The notes beneath the pieces were generated by a model. The model was given only the letters and a program-made list of their open reading frames with translations. It made no database searches and was not told the DNA's origin. Of a stretch of 51,355 nt of DNA, positions 7,505 through 15,767 are shown piece after piece. The translations under genes were made by a program, and so were the position numbers. Positions within the stretch are counted from its first letter, which is position 1. Each line of letters begins with the position of its first letter. The stretch comes from JAJACP01 sp964350245 (lineage in GTDB: Bacteria; Chlamydiota; Chlamydiia; Chlamydiales; JAAKFR01): assembly GCA_964350245.1 (NCBI GenBank), contig CAYGJC010000013.1, positions 1-51,355 on the forward strand. The letters run 5' to 3'.

Positions 7505-8143
7505 ATGCCAAACGGAGCTCTTTCCCCCCCTTCACCACGCGCCTTGAACTCCCCTGCGGGAATTGCTCAGTGGAGTGTTAGACAAAGCCCCGGAGGCACA
7601 ATTGATCCCACTCCACCAGTAGAAGTGAGAAGGTTTCTTAGAGATAGAAAGGTTCTTGGAGATGTTATCTACCGATTCAAACATGAGGTCACCCACAGGC
7701 GCTCTTGCGGAAGTGTGAAGTTAACCGACCGCGGTAATACTCTCTTTAAACGCTTTCATTTTTATAAATACAAAATGAACACAGACGGAGCGCGTCATAC
7801 ATACTCCGAAAACGCGGTGCGCCGTTCACCTAATCAGTTTACTGTCAAAATTCTAGAGCACTGCCCCGGCATTTCGGAGCGGGATCTTCTTGTCCTTGAA
7901 GAGAGAGTTCAAGACACCTTTCATACACGCGTACGTCGATGTGGCTATAACCAATCAAGACCGACTCAAGAACGCCTGCGTACGCTAGAAAACCGAGAGA
8001 ATCAGACTCCCTATCGGGCGCCTGTTGTTACACACTTGGGCCTACCACTTAAGGAACAAGAGAGGCGTTCTAGCGTAGAGGTAAGGGCCGCACATTCTGA
8101 GTTGGAACCTGTGCGCACCGTACTTAAGTTTGATAAAGCCTAA
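7505..8143 (+). CDS. GIY-YIG-like nuclease-fold protein, paralogue 1
   Basis: 212 aa. Residues about 52–150 fit the GIY-YIG pattern of UvrC/homing-endonuclease type. GDVIYRF (52–58) corresponds to the GIY strand, and SCGS (67–70) replaces YIG-S. An arginine at 83 (FKRFHFY) follows, then AVRRSPNQFTVKILEH as the 'AI.kyG..nF..eIIE' segment. A Glu at 132 (LEERVQD) and an Asn at 149 (CGYNQSRP) complete the set. The putative catalytic Arg, Glu and Asn are therefore kept although YIG itself is altered. The N-terminus is Pro/Ser/Ala-rich (PNGALSPPSPRALNSPAG) and the C-terminal 60 residues are basic and polar. The tandem neighbour is a paralogue. A DNA-cutting effector or mobile remnant is possible. 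Confidence 0.68.
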   Translation: MPNGALSPPSPRALNSPAGIAQWSVRQSPGGTIDPTPPVEVRRFLRDRKVLGDVIYRFKHEVTHRRSCGSVKLTDRGNTLFKRFHFYKYKMNTDGARHTYSENAVRRSPNQFTVKILEHCPGISERDLLVLEERVQDTFHTRVRRCGYNQSRPTQERLRTLENRENQTPYRAPVVTHLGLPLKEQERRSSVEVRAAHSELEPVRTVLKFDKA

Positions 8144-8167
8144 AATCAACCACATAAAAAGGATTTT

Positions 8168-8716
8168 ATGTCTGTAGCATCTGTTGGTGAAAATATTCCC
8201 CCTCCCTCACCACAGGGTCTGGCAAAGTGGAAAGTGAGACAGAGCCCTGGGAAAAGTATTGACTTAACTCCTCCTGAACACGTCTTCCAAGCTCTTAAGC
8301 AAGGAGGTGTTGTAGGCGATCTCATTTATCAGTGGAAACATGAAACAACCGGACGACGTTACTTCGGTAGTGTTAAAGAGACGAAAAAAGGCAATACGGT
8401 TTTTAGGCGCCTTTCATCCTACAGCTCAAAGTTAAAAACACGCCCTTCCAGACGCACAGATATTGAGGCAGCTATCTTTCGTTCGCCATCAAAATTTTCC
8501 TTCAAAATTGTCGAACACAAGCCCGGTATTACTGAAAAGGAGCTGCTCGCCATTGAAGAGGCCTGGCAGGACCGCTATGGTACACGTTCCCCTACCCGCG
8601 GCTATAACCGCTCGCGCCCCACTCAAGAGCGATTGAGAACGGGAAGAAGCAGGCGTCAACAATCCCCAAAACGTACTCTTTTCGATACATTGGGGCTAAA
8701 CAAACCTTCTGGCTAG
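8168..8716 (+). CDS. GIY-YIG-like nuclease-fold protein, paralogue 2
   Basis: 182 aa, clearly paralogous to the gene 24 bases upstream: shared WxVRQSPG, VxGDxIYxxKHE, RSPxxFxxKIxEH and an identical SRPTQERLRT. This copy is closer to the GIY-YIG consensus: DLIYQWKHETTGRRYFGSV (51–69) gives IY and YFG, with R80/R81 (FRRLSSY), E130 (AIEEAWQD) and N147 (RGYNRSRP). The C-terminus is basic (RTGRSRRQQSPKRT), suited to nucleic-acid binding. The Pro/Ser-rich N-terminus (NIPPPSPQG) lacks a signal peptide. Its stop overlaps the converging ruvA by 4 bases. The fold is inferred from motif order, not a search. Confidence 0.7.
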   Translation: MSVASVGENIPPPSPQGLAKWKVRQSPGKSIDLTPPEHVFQALKQGGVVGDLIYQWKHETTGRRYFGSVKETKKGNTVFRRLSSYSSKLKTRPSRRTDIEAAIFRSPSKFSFKIVEHKPGITEKELLAIEEAWQDRYGTRSPTRGYNRSRPTQERLRTGRSRRQQSPKRTLFDTLGLNKPSG

Positions 8717-9285
8717 CGGAATTTCAAAGCCGTCGTAATTAATTCTGAGAGATCTGTATCAGAAGCAAGGAGTCCGGCCGCTTTTTGCACGGCTTTCTCT
8801 GCTGCAGATTGGGTGTAACCGAGCTGCATCAAGGCTTGAAGCGCATCACCGAGTCTTCCTGAGGAACTTTGAGGTAGCACCTGAACATTCAACTTCCCTT
8901 GCAAGTCAATCAAAAGACGCTCGGCTGTTTTCTTGCCAATCCCCGGTACTTTAGCAAAACGAGCCGCATCATGAGCGCTCACCGCTTTTTTTAGGTCCTC
9001 CAGTGAGAGGTGGCCTAGTATCCCGAGCCCTGTTTTAGGTCCCACTCCACTAATCGTGATGAGCTCTTGAAAAAGATCGCGACTCTCCCGGTCCAAAAAC
9101 CCATAGAGCGTTTGCGACAACTCACGCACAATAAAGGCGGTGTGCAGTAATACTTTCGCACCCAATTGGGGGAGTTTACCGAAATCACTCACCGGAATGT
9201 GCACATGATAGCCAACGCCCTGCACATCTAAAATGGCGTGCGTGGGAAAGGCTTCTACAAGAGTTCCGTTGATATAGGCGTACAT
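8713..9285 (-). CDS. ruvA: RuvA, Holliday junction branch-migration subunit
   Basis: 190 aa. RuvA tetramers bind four-way junctions and load RuvB. The OB-fold N-terminus (YINGTLVEAFPTHAILDVQGVGY) is followed by tandem helix-hairpin-helix motifs (ITISGVGPKTGLGIL and VPGIGKKTAERLLIDL) and a C-terminal RuvB-interacting helical domain (ALMQLGYTQSAAEKAV). The ATG overlaps the ruvC stop by one base (TAATG), so the two are translationally coupled. No ruvB lies in the window. Confidence 0.95.
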   Translation of the reverse strand: MYAYINGTLVEAFPTHAILDVQGVGYHVHIPVSDFGKLPQLGAKVLLHTAFIVRELSQTLYGFLDRESRDLFQELITISGVGPKTGLGILGHLSLEDLKKAVSAHDAARFAKVPGIGKKTAERLLIDLQGKLNVQVLPQSSSGRLGDALQALMQLGYTQSAAEKAVQKAAGLLASDTDLSELITTALKFR

Positions 9286-9788
9286 TAGATTAAATACTTT
9301 TCGCTTCCACTTGTTTGAGCGTGACAGATGGCTATGGCCAATGCATCAGCAGCATCCTCAGGCTCAGGCAGTTTAGAAAGGGTGAGTAGACGCTGTACCA
9401 TCGCCTGCACTTGTTGTTTACTCGCCCTACCCGTTCCTACAACGGCCATTTTAGCTCGCGCAGGAGCATATTCGAAAAGGGGGATTTCACGCAAAGCCGC
9501 GGCTAGCACCACAACACCACGCGCCATTCCCAGCTTAATGCCACTCTGGGGATTTTTATGAATGTATTGCGTCTCAACCGCAACCGCATCGGGCTGGTAT
9601 TTTTTTACTAAGTCTTCCACTCCTTCAAAGATAATCCGGTACCGTTGTGAGAGAGGCTGCGCGGCGGGAGGACGGATGCATCCGTAATCAACAGCCGTAA
9701 AGCGTCGTCCTCCCTCGACCTGAATCAGTCCGAAACCTGTAACAGAGGTCCCAGGATCGATTCCCAAAATGATTTTAGCTCTCTTCAC
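9285..9788 (-). CDS. ruvC: RuvC, Holliday junction resolvase
   Basis: 167 aa RNase H-fold endonuclease that cuts Holliday junctions. The acidic residues are visible: Asp in LGIDPGTSVTGFGL, Glu in AVAVETQYIHKNPQSGIKLG, and the paired Asp in EPEDAADALAIAICH. The GTG at 9788 is chosen because a GGGAAAG ribosome site lies just upstream and it gives the normal family length. A longer frame reaching 9935 would read antiphase through the coiled-coil gene. It overlaps that gene's 3' end by 14 bases and couples to ruvA. Confidence 0.93.
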   Translation of the reverse strand: MKRAKIILGIDPGTSVTGFGLIQVEGGRRFTAVDYGCIRPPAAQPLSQRYRIIFEGVEDLVKKYQPDAVAVETQYIHKNPQSGIKLGMARGVVVLAAALREIPLFEYAPARAKMAVVGTGRASKQQVQAMVQRLLTLSKLPEPEDAADALAIAICHAQTSGSEKYLI

Positions 9789-11493
9789 GCTTTCCCAAAA
9801 TGTTTTTGAGACTAGAAACCGTGGCGGCCATTTGATCGTACTCTTCTTGTATTTTCTGCAAGCGGCTGAGCTGATCTTTTTTTTCTTGCCAGTCTTCTTG
9901 CAGAGCCAAAAACTTTTCTTGCCACTCTTTAGCAAGCGTTTCAGCAGACTGGGCTCGCTCTTTGGCCATTAACTGCAGTTTCTCTTCATGCATCTGTTGT
10001 AAGTTCAAGTTGTTCTGCAGCCGCTCAATTTCATTTTTTTGCTTGCCCAAAGTCTCTTGCATTTCTGCGATCTGTCCATTTTGCCGATCCACTACTCCCT
10101 GCAAAATGGTTGCCTCTTTCACTTTTTTTGCCAGGTGCTGTTGCGCTTTGCGCACTTCACCCTCGCGTTCCTCGTATTGCTTTTTCGCTTTGTGCAGAGC
10201 TCCTTGCATCGCTGTGAGCTCTTTTTCCATCCGCCCATAACGCTCACTTTTTTGATCGGTTTCCTGCATAGCCCGCTCTAGCTCTTCTACCATCTGCGCA
10301 TGCCGCGCTGAAAGCTCCCGCATCTTACTATAAGATTTCTCAAGAAGCTTCTCTTTTTCTTCTAGCGACTGATTAAACTTTTCGCTTAAATCACTATACT
10401 CCGCTTTTGTCTGATCACGTTCGGCCCTTGCCTCTGCTATTTGCTCATTCAGATGGGCGATCAGTGAATCAGCATCTTTGCTGCTCTGCTTTAGAGCCGC
10501 CTCATGTGCAGCAGCTAACTCATCGAAGGCTTTCTGCGCCTGTTTTTCATGCTCCAGCAATTTATTCTCATATTCTTCTCTCACCCCGGCCAAGTCGCTT
10601 TCTTGTAGCTGTGCCTGCGCATCTTCCAGCTGAGCTGATAGCTCATGCAACTGCTTATCCTTCTGCTCCCACTCCTGAGCCTGAAGAGCAAACGCTGTGC
10701 GCTCACGCTCTATTTCTTCTTGTAGCTTCCCCCACTGCTGTTTAAATGCTGTATTTTCCTCAGCTATTTGCGCCGCTTGCTCGAGTTTTTGCTTCAGCTC
10801 TAAAATCGTATCCTCATAGTGCTTCAGCTTACTCTCTCCCCCCTCATGCGCACGGTGCATGGTGGAGATTTCCTCTCTCAACTCCTTGATGATCTCACTT
10901 TGACGCTGTACTTGACTTAAACCCTCAGCTAGACGTTCCACGAGGCGGCTGCGCTCAGCCTCAAATCGGTCACTCTCTTTTTTCTCATTCGCGCGCGCCC
11001 GTTCAAGCTCTTCTTCCTTATCTGCAAGTGTCTCTTTCAGGGACTCTAATGTAGCTTCGACTTCAACAAGTTGTTCCCGAATCGTGAGCGCTTCTCCCTC
11101 TTCTTCGATCAGGCGTGCTTTTTCCTCTTCTAGCTGAGCAATTTGCTCCTGAGCTTGGAGTAATTTATCGTCGGGTTCTTCCTTTTTCAACTCCTCGATT
11201 TCAGTCCTTGCTATTTTGAGCTCATGGACCAGTTTTTGGAGTGCGGGACGCACTTTTTCCAGTTTTCCTCTGAGATTCACACACTCTGCTTCCTTATCGA
11301 GATGAGCCTTTTTAAGTTGCGCATACTCCTCGTTTAAAGAGAGATTGTGGATATCGGTAAGTTTGGCTTGAAATTTCTTTTGAAGCCCCTTCTCTTCAAC
11401 CTTTTTCTGGAGCTCTTTAACTTTTTTCTTTTCAGCAAAAAGATTTTTAAGGACTTGTTTAAACTCTTCTTCTGTATAGGTATTTGTCGCCAC
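9775..11493 (-). CDS. Long coiled-coil protein upstream of ruvC
   Basis: 572 aa from a GTG at 11493 that has a strong AAGGAGAGG site 6 bases upstream; an ATG at 11559 would ignore that site. From about residue 15 onward almost the entire protein is heptad-like coiled coil rich in Glu, Lys, Gln and Ala (for example LEKVRPALQKLVHELKIART). No globular domain, signal peptide or membrane segment is seen. Its position next to ruvC matches the conserved gene after ruvC in C. trachomatis (CT503, from memory), so it is probably a core chlamydial gene. A structural or scaffold role is plausible but unproven. Confidence 0.8.
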   Translation of the reverse strand: MATNTYTEEEFKQVLKNLFAEKKKVKELQKKVEEKGLQKKFQAKLTDIHNLSLNEEYAQLKKAHLDKEAECVNLRGKLEKVRPALQKLVHELKIARTEIEELKKEEPDDKLLQAQEQIAQLEEEKARLIEEEGEALTIREQLVEVEATLESLKETLADKEEELERARANEKKESDRFEAERSRLVERLAEGLSQVQRQSEIIKELREEISTMHRAHEGGESKLKHYEDTILELKQKLEQAAQIAEENTAFKQQWGKLQEEIERERTAFALQAQEWEQKDKQLHELSAQLEDAQAQLQESDLAGVREEYENKLLEHEKQAQKAFDELAAAHEAALKQSSKDADSLIAHLNEQIAEARAERDQTKAEYSDLSEKFNQSLEEKEKLLEKSYSKMRELSARHAQMVEELERAMQETDQKSERYGRMEKELTAMQGALHKAKKQYEEREGEVRKAQQHLAKKVKEATILQGVVDRQNGQIAEMQETLGKQKNEIERLQNNLNLQQMHEEKLQLMAKERAQSAETLAKEWQEKFLALQEDWQEKKDQLSRLQKIQEEYDQMAATVSSLKNILGKREES

Positions 11494-11593
11494 AATACCC
11501 CTCTCCTTGATAGGTACTCTTAAGAAATGGGTATAAAGCAAAATAAGATTAATCACCAATAGGGCTGTGTTTTAGGGACCGTTTTCTCGCCCA

Positions 11594-11662
11594 AAAACCG
11601 GCCCCAAATTGCATTTTTGCATTTTGGGGACAGAAATTGAGGCGGAAAACCGGCACCAAATG
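11594..11662. repeat. Direct repeats and hairpin between divergent genes
   Basis: AAAACCGGCCCCAAATT (11594–11610) recurs as AAAACCGGCACCAAATG (11646–11662), 15 of 17 bases the same. Between them is a hairpin: CCCCAAATTGCA (11602–11613) pairs with TGCATTTTGGGG (11618–11629), one mismatch, with a 4-base T loop. The pattern fills the 225-base gap between the coiled-coil gene (−) and the heptosyltransferase-like gene (+), where both promoters should lie. It could be a shared regulatory site or a small repeat element. Confidence 0.6.
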
Positions 11663-11718
11663 AAGATAAGCGTTTAGGGGGATGCCAATAAAGCAAAAGA
11701 GCACTAAGATGATTACCA

Positions 11719-12768
11719 GTGGAAAAAGACTTTCAAAATATCATCGTCCGTATGCCTAACTGGCTAGGGGATGCCGTCATGGCCACTCCTGTGCTCGCTG
11801 ATTTGCGCAAGAGATGGCCAGAGGCTTCCATGACCGCGATGTGTCAAGGTGGGGTCGGCTCCCTGCTCATTGGCAATCCTCATCTCAACGAGATTTACAC
11901 CTTTAGTCGTCCCAATGAATTTTTGCGCCGTGTCGCTAACCGAGACCTCATCGAACGCTTAAGACAAGGAAAATACGATTTGGGCATCCTTCTCCCCAAT
12001 TCTTTCTCCTCAGCCTGGTGGCTCTGGCGGGGAGAGGTGAAAGAACGGATCGGTTTTGCAACCGACTGGCGAAGCCCCTTTCTCACCCATGCGCTCCCCG
12101 TCCCTAAAGAGCGAGGTAAAGAGCATCTTGTCACTACCTATAAGCGCCTTCTACAGCCGCTCGGTATTCCCCTTTCTGAAACCGATCCTGAACTTTTTGT
12201 TACAAAAGAGGAAGCAGAAGCAGTTACGCTACTCTTAACGCAGTTGAAGGTGCCGGAAAAGTGCACGCTTGTGGGCATTAATCCTGGCGCTGCTTACGGC
12301 TCAGCTAAGTGCTGGCTTCCCGAACGATTTCGCGCTGTCATCCAAAAATTGCTAGAAGATCCTGATACCTACGTAGTTTGTTTTGGCGATCAAACAGGTG
12401 CCCCGCTTGTACACTCTATCTGTGAGGGCATGTCTCCTCGGGTGGTGAATGTAGCAGGAAGAACTTCTTTGCGAGAGCTTATGGCGTTAATTCAGAGATG
12501 CAGCGTCTTTTTGACCAATGACAGCGGTCCCATGCATATCGCTGCTGCCCTCAAAACACCCCTTGTAGCTCTTTTTGGCTCAACAAACGAAACGGCTACG
12601 GGTCCCTATGGCCACGGCAAAGTGATCCACAAGCATGTGAGCTGTTCACCGTGCTATAAACGCACCTGTCCGATCGACTTTCGTTGTATGAAACAGATCG
12701 AGGCCGACGAAGTTTATGAGGCCCTTATTTCGCAGTTACAAAATCGACAGCAGAACCCGGATATTTAA
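11719..12768 (+). CDS. ADP-heptose–LPS heptosyltransferase (WaaF-like, GT9)
   Basis: 349 aa family 9 glycosyltransferase. N-terminal IIVRMPNWLGDAVMATPVL is the acceptor-side signature of heptosyltransferase II; GINPGAAYGSAKCWLPERF and TNDSGPMHIAAAL with LVALFGSTNE form the nucleotide-sugar site. A Cys-containing CSPCYKRTCP segment near the end is also typical of WaaF. Family members add heptose to the inner core of LPS. This is notable because the studied Chlamydia LPS has only Kdo and lipid A. The start is a GTG at 11719 with no clear ribosome site. The 3' end overlaps the converging mscS gene by 44 bases. Confidence 0.85.
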   Translation: MEKDFQNIIVRMPNWLGDAVMATPVLADLRKRWPEASMTAMCQGGVGSLLIGNPHLNEIYTFSRPNEFLRRVANRDLIERLRQGKYDLGILLPNSFSSAWWLWRGEVKERIGFATDWRSPFLTHALPVPKERGKEHLVTTYKRLLQPLGIPLSETDPELFVTKEEAEAVTLLLTQLKVPEKCTLVGINPGAAYGSAKCWLPERFRAVIQKLLEDPDTYVVCFGDQTGAPLVHSICEGMSPRVVNVAGRTSLRELMALIQRCSVFLTNDSGPMHIAAALKTPLVALFGSTNETATGPYGHGKVIHKHVSCSPCYKRTCPIDFRCMKQIEADEVYEALISQLQNRQQNPDI

Positions 12769-13801
12769 CATCGTCGGCTAAATGGAGCGTTGTTGTGGGG
12801 AAGGCAACCTCAGCCCCATGAGCTTCAATGATTCCATGTATCTTCAACAAGACATCTTCCTTGATCTCGTGAAAACGGGCCCAAACAGTTGTTTTGGTAA
12901 ATGTGTAGATAAAAAAGTCCAGAGACGAGGGACCAAACTGGTTGAGGTGCACCATCAAGATCTGATTTGTATCAATCTCCGGATGCGTTTTTAACATCTC
13001 ACGAATCTCTTTTAAGATCGGTTCTACCTTGGCTACATCGTCATAGCGCACACCAATCGTCTCTTTAATTCTGCGATTAGACATGCGTGAGGGGTTTTCA
13101 ATCGAGATGGTCGTAAAAAGATAGTTGGGTACGTAAAGAGGACGTTTGTCGAAAGTGCGAATACGTGTTAAGCGCCATCCAATCTGCTCCACAGTCCCCT
13201 CAATTTCTTTGTCCGGAGAGCGAATCCAGTCGCCAACAGAGAAGGGGCGATCCAGATAGAGCATAAAGCCGCCAAAGAAATTAGCCAGCAGGTCTTTAGC
13301 CGCAAAACCGATGGCGATACCACCAATTCCTCCAAAGGCCAGCACACCAGAAACACTCACCCCTAACGTTTGGAGTGTCACCAAGCTAGCTGTGATGATA
13401 ATGGAACTACGGACAATTTTTCCAACGGCGTCGGCGGTCGTTTGATCCACTTTTTTGTAGCGACTCAATACATTTTTTTCTGCACGCTTCACAAAGCGAA
13501 TCAAAAACCAGGTGATCAGGGCGATGCTTCCGATATAGCGGAGCGGAGAAAGAGCGGAAAGGAAGTCCGCGTCTGTTTTATTTTGTATAATTTCGGCCGC
13601 AAAAGAAATGCCAATGAGCCAAATAAACACCTGCAAAGGGGCTTGCAGCGCATCGACAAAGATATGATCCCACAAGCTTTTTGTCTGGACAAGTCGGCGG
13701 TGTAATCTATTCATCACCAACTTCTGAATAAAAGCGATCAACAAGGTGATAAAAATGACCGCAAAGACTTGAACAATCCAGTGTGAGAAGTACTCTAACA
13801 T
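12725..13801 (-). CDS. MscS-family mechanosensitive ion channel
   Basis: 358 aa. Hydrophobic segments at about residues 8–28, 55–72 and 88–106 precede the pore helix region SGVLAFGGIGGIAIGFAAKD, the glycine-rich TM3 typical of MscS. The cytoplasmic β domain follows (RPFSVGDWIRSP, EQIGWRLTRIRTFDKRPLYVPN). The family releases solutes on hypo-osmotic shock. The ATG at 13801 directly abuts the typA stop, with GGAAGGGG just upstream, so it is expressed with typA. The 44-base antisense overlap with the heptosyltransferase gene at the 3' end is long for this compact genome. Confidence 0.92.
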   Translation of the reverse strand: MLEYFSHWIVQVFAVIFITLLIAFIQKLVMNRLHRRLVQTKSLWDHIFVDALQAPLQVFIWLIGISFAAEIIQNKTDADFLSALSPLRYIGSIALITWFLIRFVKRAEKNVLSRYKKVDQTTADAVGKIVRSSIIITASLVTLQTLGVSVSGVLAFGGIGGIAIGFAAKDLLANFFGGFMLYLDRPFSVGDWIRSPDKEIEGTVEQIGWRLTRIRTFDKRPLYVPNYLFTTISIENPSRMSNRRIKETIGVRYDDVAKVEPILKEIREMLKTHPEIDTNQILMVHLNQFGPSSLDFFIYTFTKTTVWARFHEIKEDVLLKIHGIIEAHGAEVAFPTTTLHLADDVKYPGSAVDFVTAK

Positions 13802-15598
13802 TTACCCCTTCCTTTTTCTTTCTACCTCTTTTAGAAATCTTTTTCGTGTGCGTAAAAAGTGCGGCGTGACTTCTAGCAATTCATCGTCTTCAATAAAGTC
13901 TATCGCCTGCTCCAAAGTTAACTTTTTCGCTGGAGTGACCATCACGTTTTCATCTGTGCCTGAGGCACGCACGTTCGTCAACTGTTTTCCTTTAGTCACA
14001 TTAACCACAAGATCATTGTCGCGGCTATGCTCTCCCACAATCATCCCTTCATATACATCGTCGCCGGGGCTGACAAACAGGATCCCCCGTTTTTGGATCT
14101 GTCCAATTGAATAGGCTGTTGCCATTCCTTGGTTGATGGAGATGAGCGCTCCTTTGGTGCGGCTAGGAATCTCGCCTCTCCATGGTTGAAAGCACTCAAA
14201 AAGAGAGGTCATGATGCCCAAACCACGGGTGACCGTGAGAAACTCATTTCGATAGCCCATGATACCGCGAGTGGGAACCAAAAACTCCATATGGGTGATT
14301 CCATTCTCATCGGTCTGTAGATGTTGCATTTCGCCTTTTCTTTTAGAGAGCTCTTCGATCACATTTCCAGAAGAGGCCTCAGGCGTTTCAATATAAACCC
14401 GCTCAATCGGCTCACATTTCTGCCCCTCTATTTCCTTGATGATCACCTGAGGCTTGGAAACCGTCATCTCAATCCCCTCACGGCGCATCGCCTCCAGTAG
14501 AACCGATAGCTGAAGCTCTCCTCGGCCGCAAACGGTCATCTCCTCTTGTCCCTCTTCAATCCGCAGAGAGATATTGGAACGCTTCTCCTTTAAAAGGCGC
14601 TCTTTAATCTTGCTAAACGTGACATTTTTCCCATCCTGACCGGCAAATGGCCCGTTGTTGACCATCACATTTACAGAGAGAGTCGGCTCATCCACCCGGA
14701 TTTTTGGTAGCTTTACGATATGTTCAGGATCACAAAGTGTGTCACCAAGCATCACATCAGGAATCCCAGATAAACTCACGATATCCCCTGCAATCGCCTC
14801 TTCAAACTCCACTTTTTTAATGCCACTATACCCCTCAATGCGGGTAATTGTGGCCGGAATTTCCTGATTTTGTGGATCTATCCACATTACCCTCTGTCCT
14901 TTGACCACTTTACCCCCTAAAATACGGCCTGTCGCCTGTCTGCCGACAAACTGGTCATAGTCAATGGTCATCGCTTGCATGAGAAAGGGAGCATTCGGAT
15001 CATCTTTTGGAGGCTCTACGGCATCAATAATCAGGTCAAAAAGAGGCTGCATGTCCTTTTTCTCATCACCAACATGAGCCAACGCGTATCCCTCAATTGC
15101 CGAGGTGTAGCAGTAGCGGAAGTCAAGCTGTTGATCATCTGCGCCTAGCTCCACAAACAAATCGAATGTTAAGTTCAAGGCACGATCAGGGTCAGCGTGT
15201 GGGCGATCGATCTTGTTGATGACCACAATCGGCTTCAATCCCATCTTCAATGCTTTTGACAACACAAAGCGTGTTTGCGGCATCGGACCGTCTTGGGCAT
15301 CGATGAGCAGGAGTACCGAGCTCACCATCCCCAGTACGCGCTCTACCTCTCCGGAGAAGTCGGAGTGGCCGGGGGTATCGATAAAATTAATTGTATAGTC
15401 TTGGTACGTCAAGCTGGTGTGTTTGGCAAAGATCGTAATGCCCCTCTCTTTCTCTTGGTCATAGGAGTCCATCATCCGTTCAGGGATGGCTTCATTGTCT
15501 CTGAAGAGGTTGGATTTTTTGAGGAGGGCGTCTAGGAGAGTGGTTTTCCCATGGTCAATGTGGGCGATGATGGCGATATTACGAAATTGCTTACTCAT
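13802..15598 (-). CDS. typA: TypA/BipA ribosome-associated GTPase
   Basis: 598 aa translation-factor-like GTPase of the EF-G superfamily. G1 AHIDHGKTTLL, G2 in KERGITI, G3 DTPGHSDF and G4 NKIDR are intact. The BipA-specific C-terminal half is recognisable (GRGELQLSVLLEAMRREG, VPTRGIMGYRNEFL, GMIVGEHSRDNDLVVN). It assists 50S assembly and stress adaptation. The ATG at 15598 is chosen because homology starts there; 27 upstream in-frame residues look non-coding. There is no ribosome site before it but a perfect palindrome abuts the ATG. mscS follows directly. Confidence 0.96.
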   Translation of the reverse strand: MSKQFRNIAIIAHIDHGKTTLLDALLKKSNLFRDNEAIPERMMDSYDQEKERGITIFAKHTSLTYQDYTINFIDTPGHSDFSGEVERVLGMVSSVLLLIDAQDGPMPQTRFVLSKALKMGLKPIVVINKIDRPHADPDRALNLTFDLFVELGADDQQLDFRYCYTSAIEGYALAHVGDEKKDMQPLFDLIIDAVEPPKDDPNAPFLMQAMTIDYDQFVGRQATGRILGGKVVKGQRVMWIDPQNQEIPATITRIEGYSGIKKVEFEEAIAGDIVSLSGIPDVMLGDTLCDPEHIVKLPKIRVDEPTLSVNVMVNNGPFAGQDGKNVTFSKIKERLLKEKRSNISLRIEEGQEEMTVCGRGELQLSVLLEAMRREGIEMTVSKPQVIIKEIEGQKCEPIERVYIETPEASSGNVIEELSKRKGEMQHLQTDENGITHMEFLVPTRGIMGYRNEFLTVTRGLGIMTSLFECFQPWRGEIPSRTKGALISINQGMATAYSIGQIQKRGILFVSPGDDVYEGMIVGEHSRDNDLVVNVTKGKQLTNVRASGTDENVMVTPAKKLTLEQAIDFIEDDELLEVTPHFLRTRKRFLKEVERKRKG

Positions 15599-15610
15599 TT
15601 TTGTACAAAA
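15599..15610. promoter_or_regulatory. Perfect 12-bp palindrome touching the typA start codon
   Basis: TTTTGTACAAAA reads the same on both strands and lies directly upstream of the typA ATG, in place of a Shine-Dalgarno sequence. It could be a repressor site or, as RNA, a small hairpin affecting translation initiation. Short A/T palindromes can arise by chance. Confidence 0.4.
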
Positions 15611-15720
15611 GTTAAATTTACAGGGCTTCAATTGTAAGATATTACGACAAAAAAGCCTATCTTTTAAAATGTAAGACAACTTGCCCTGCTATGCGTGTTA
15701 AAAAACCTCTTGATCTTTTC

Positions 15721-15726
15721 TTGACA
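15721..15726 (+). promoter_or_regulatory. -35-like TTGACA ahead of the GTPase block
   Basis: A perfect TTGACA lies 41 bases before the ATG at 15768. The expected -10 region is T-rich (poly-T then TTTACTTAA) and does not match well, so only the -35 half can be supported. Confidence 0.4.
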
Positions 15727-15767
15727 AAATTGCTAGATTCTTTTTTTTACTTAACAAGGAAGTTTCC

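Noticed and set aside
10407..10745. Plus-strand frame inside the coiled-coil gene
   Set aside because: Antisense of Glu/Gln/Ala-rich heptads yields long open frames by composition alone.
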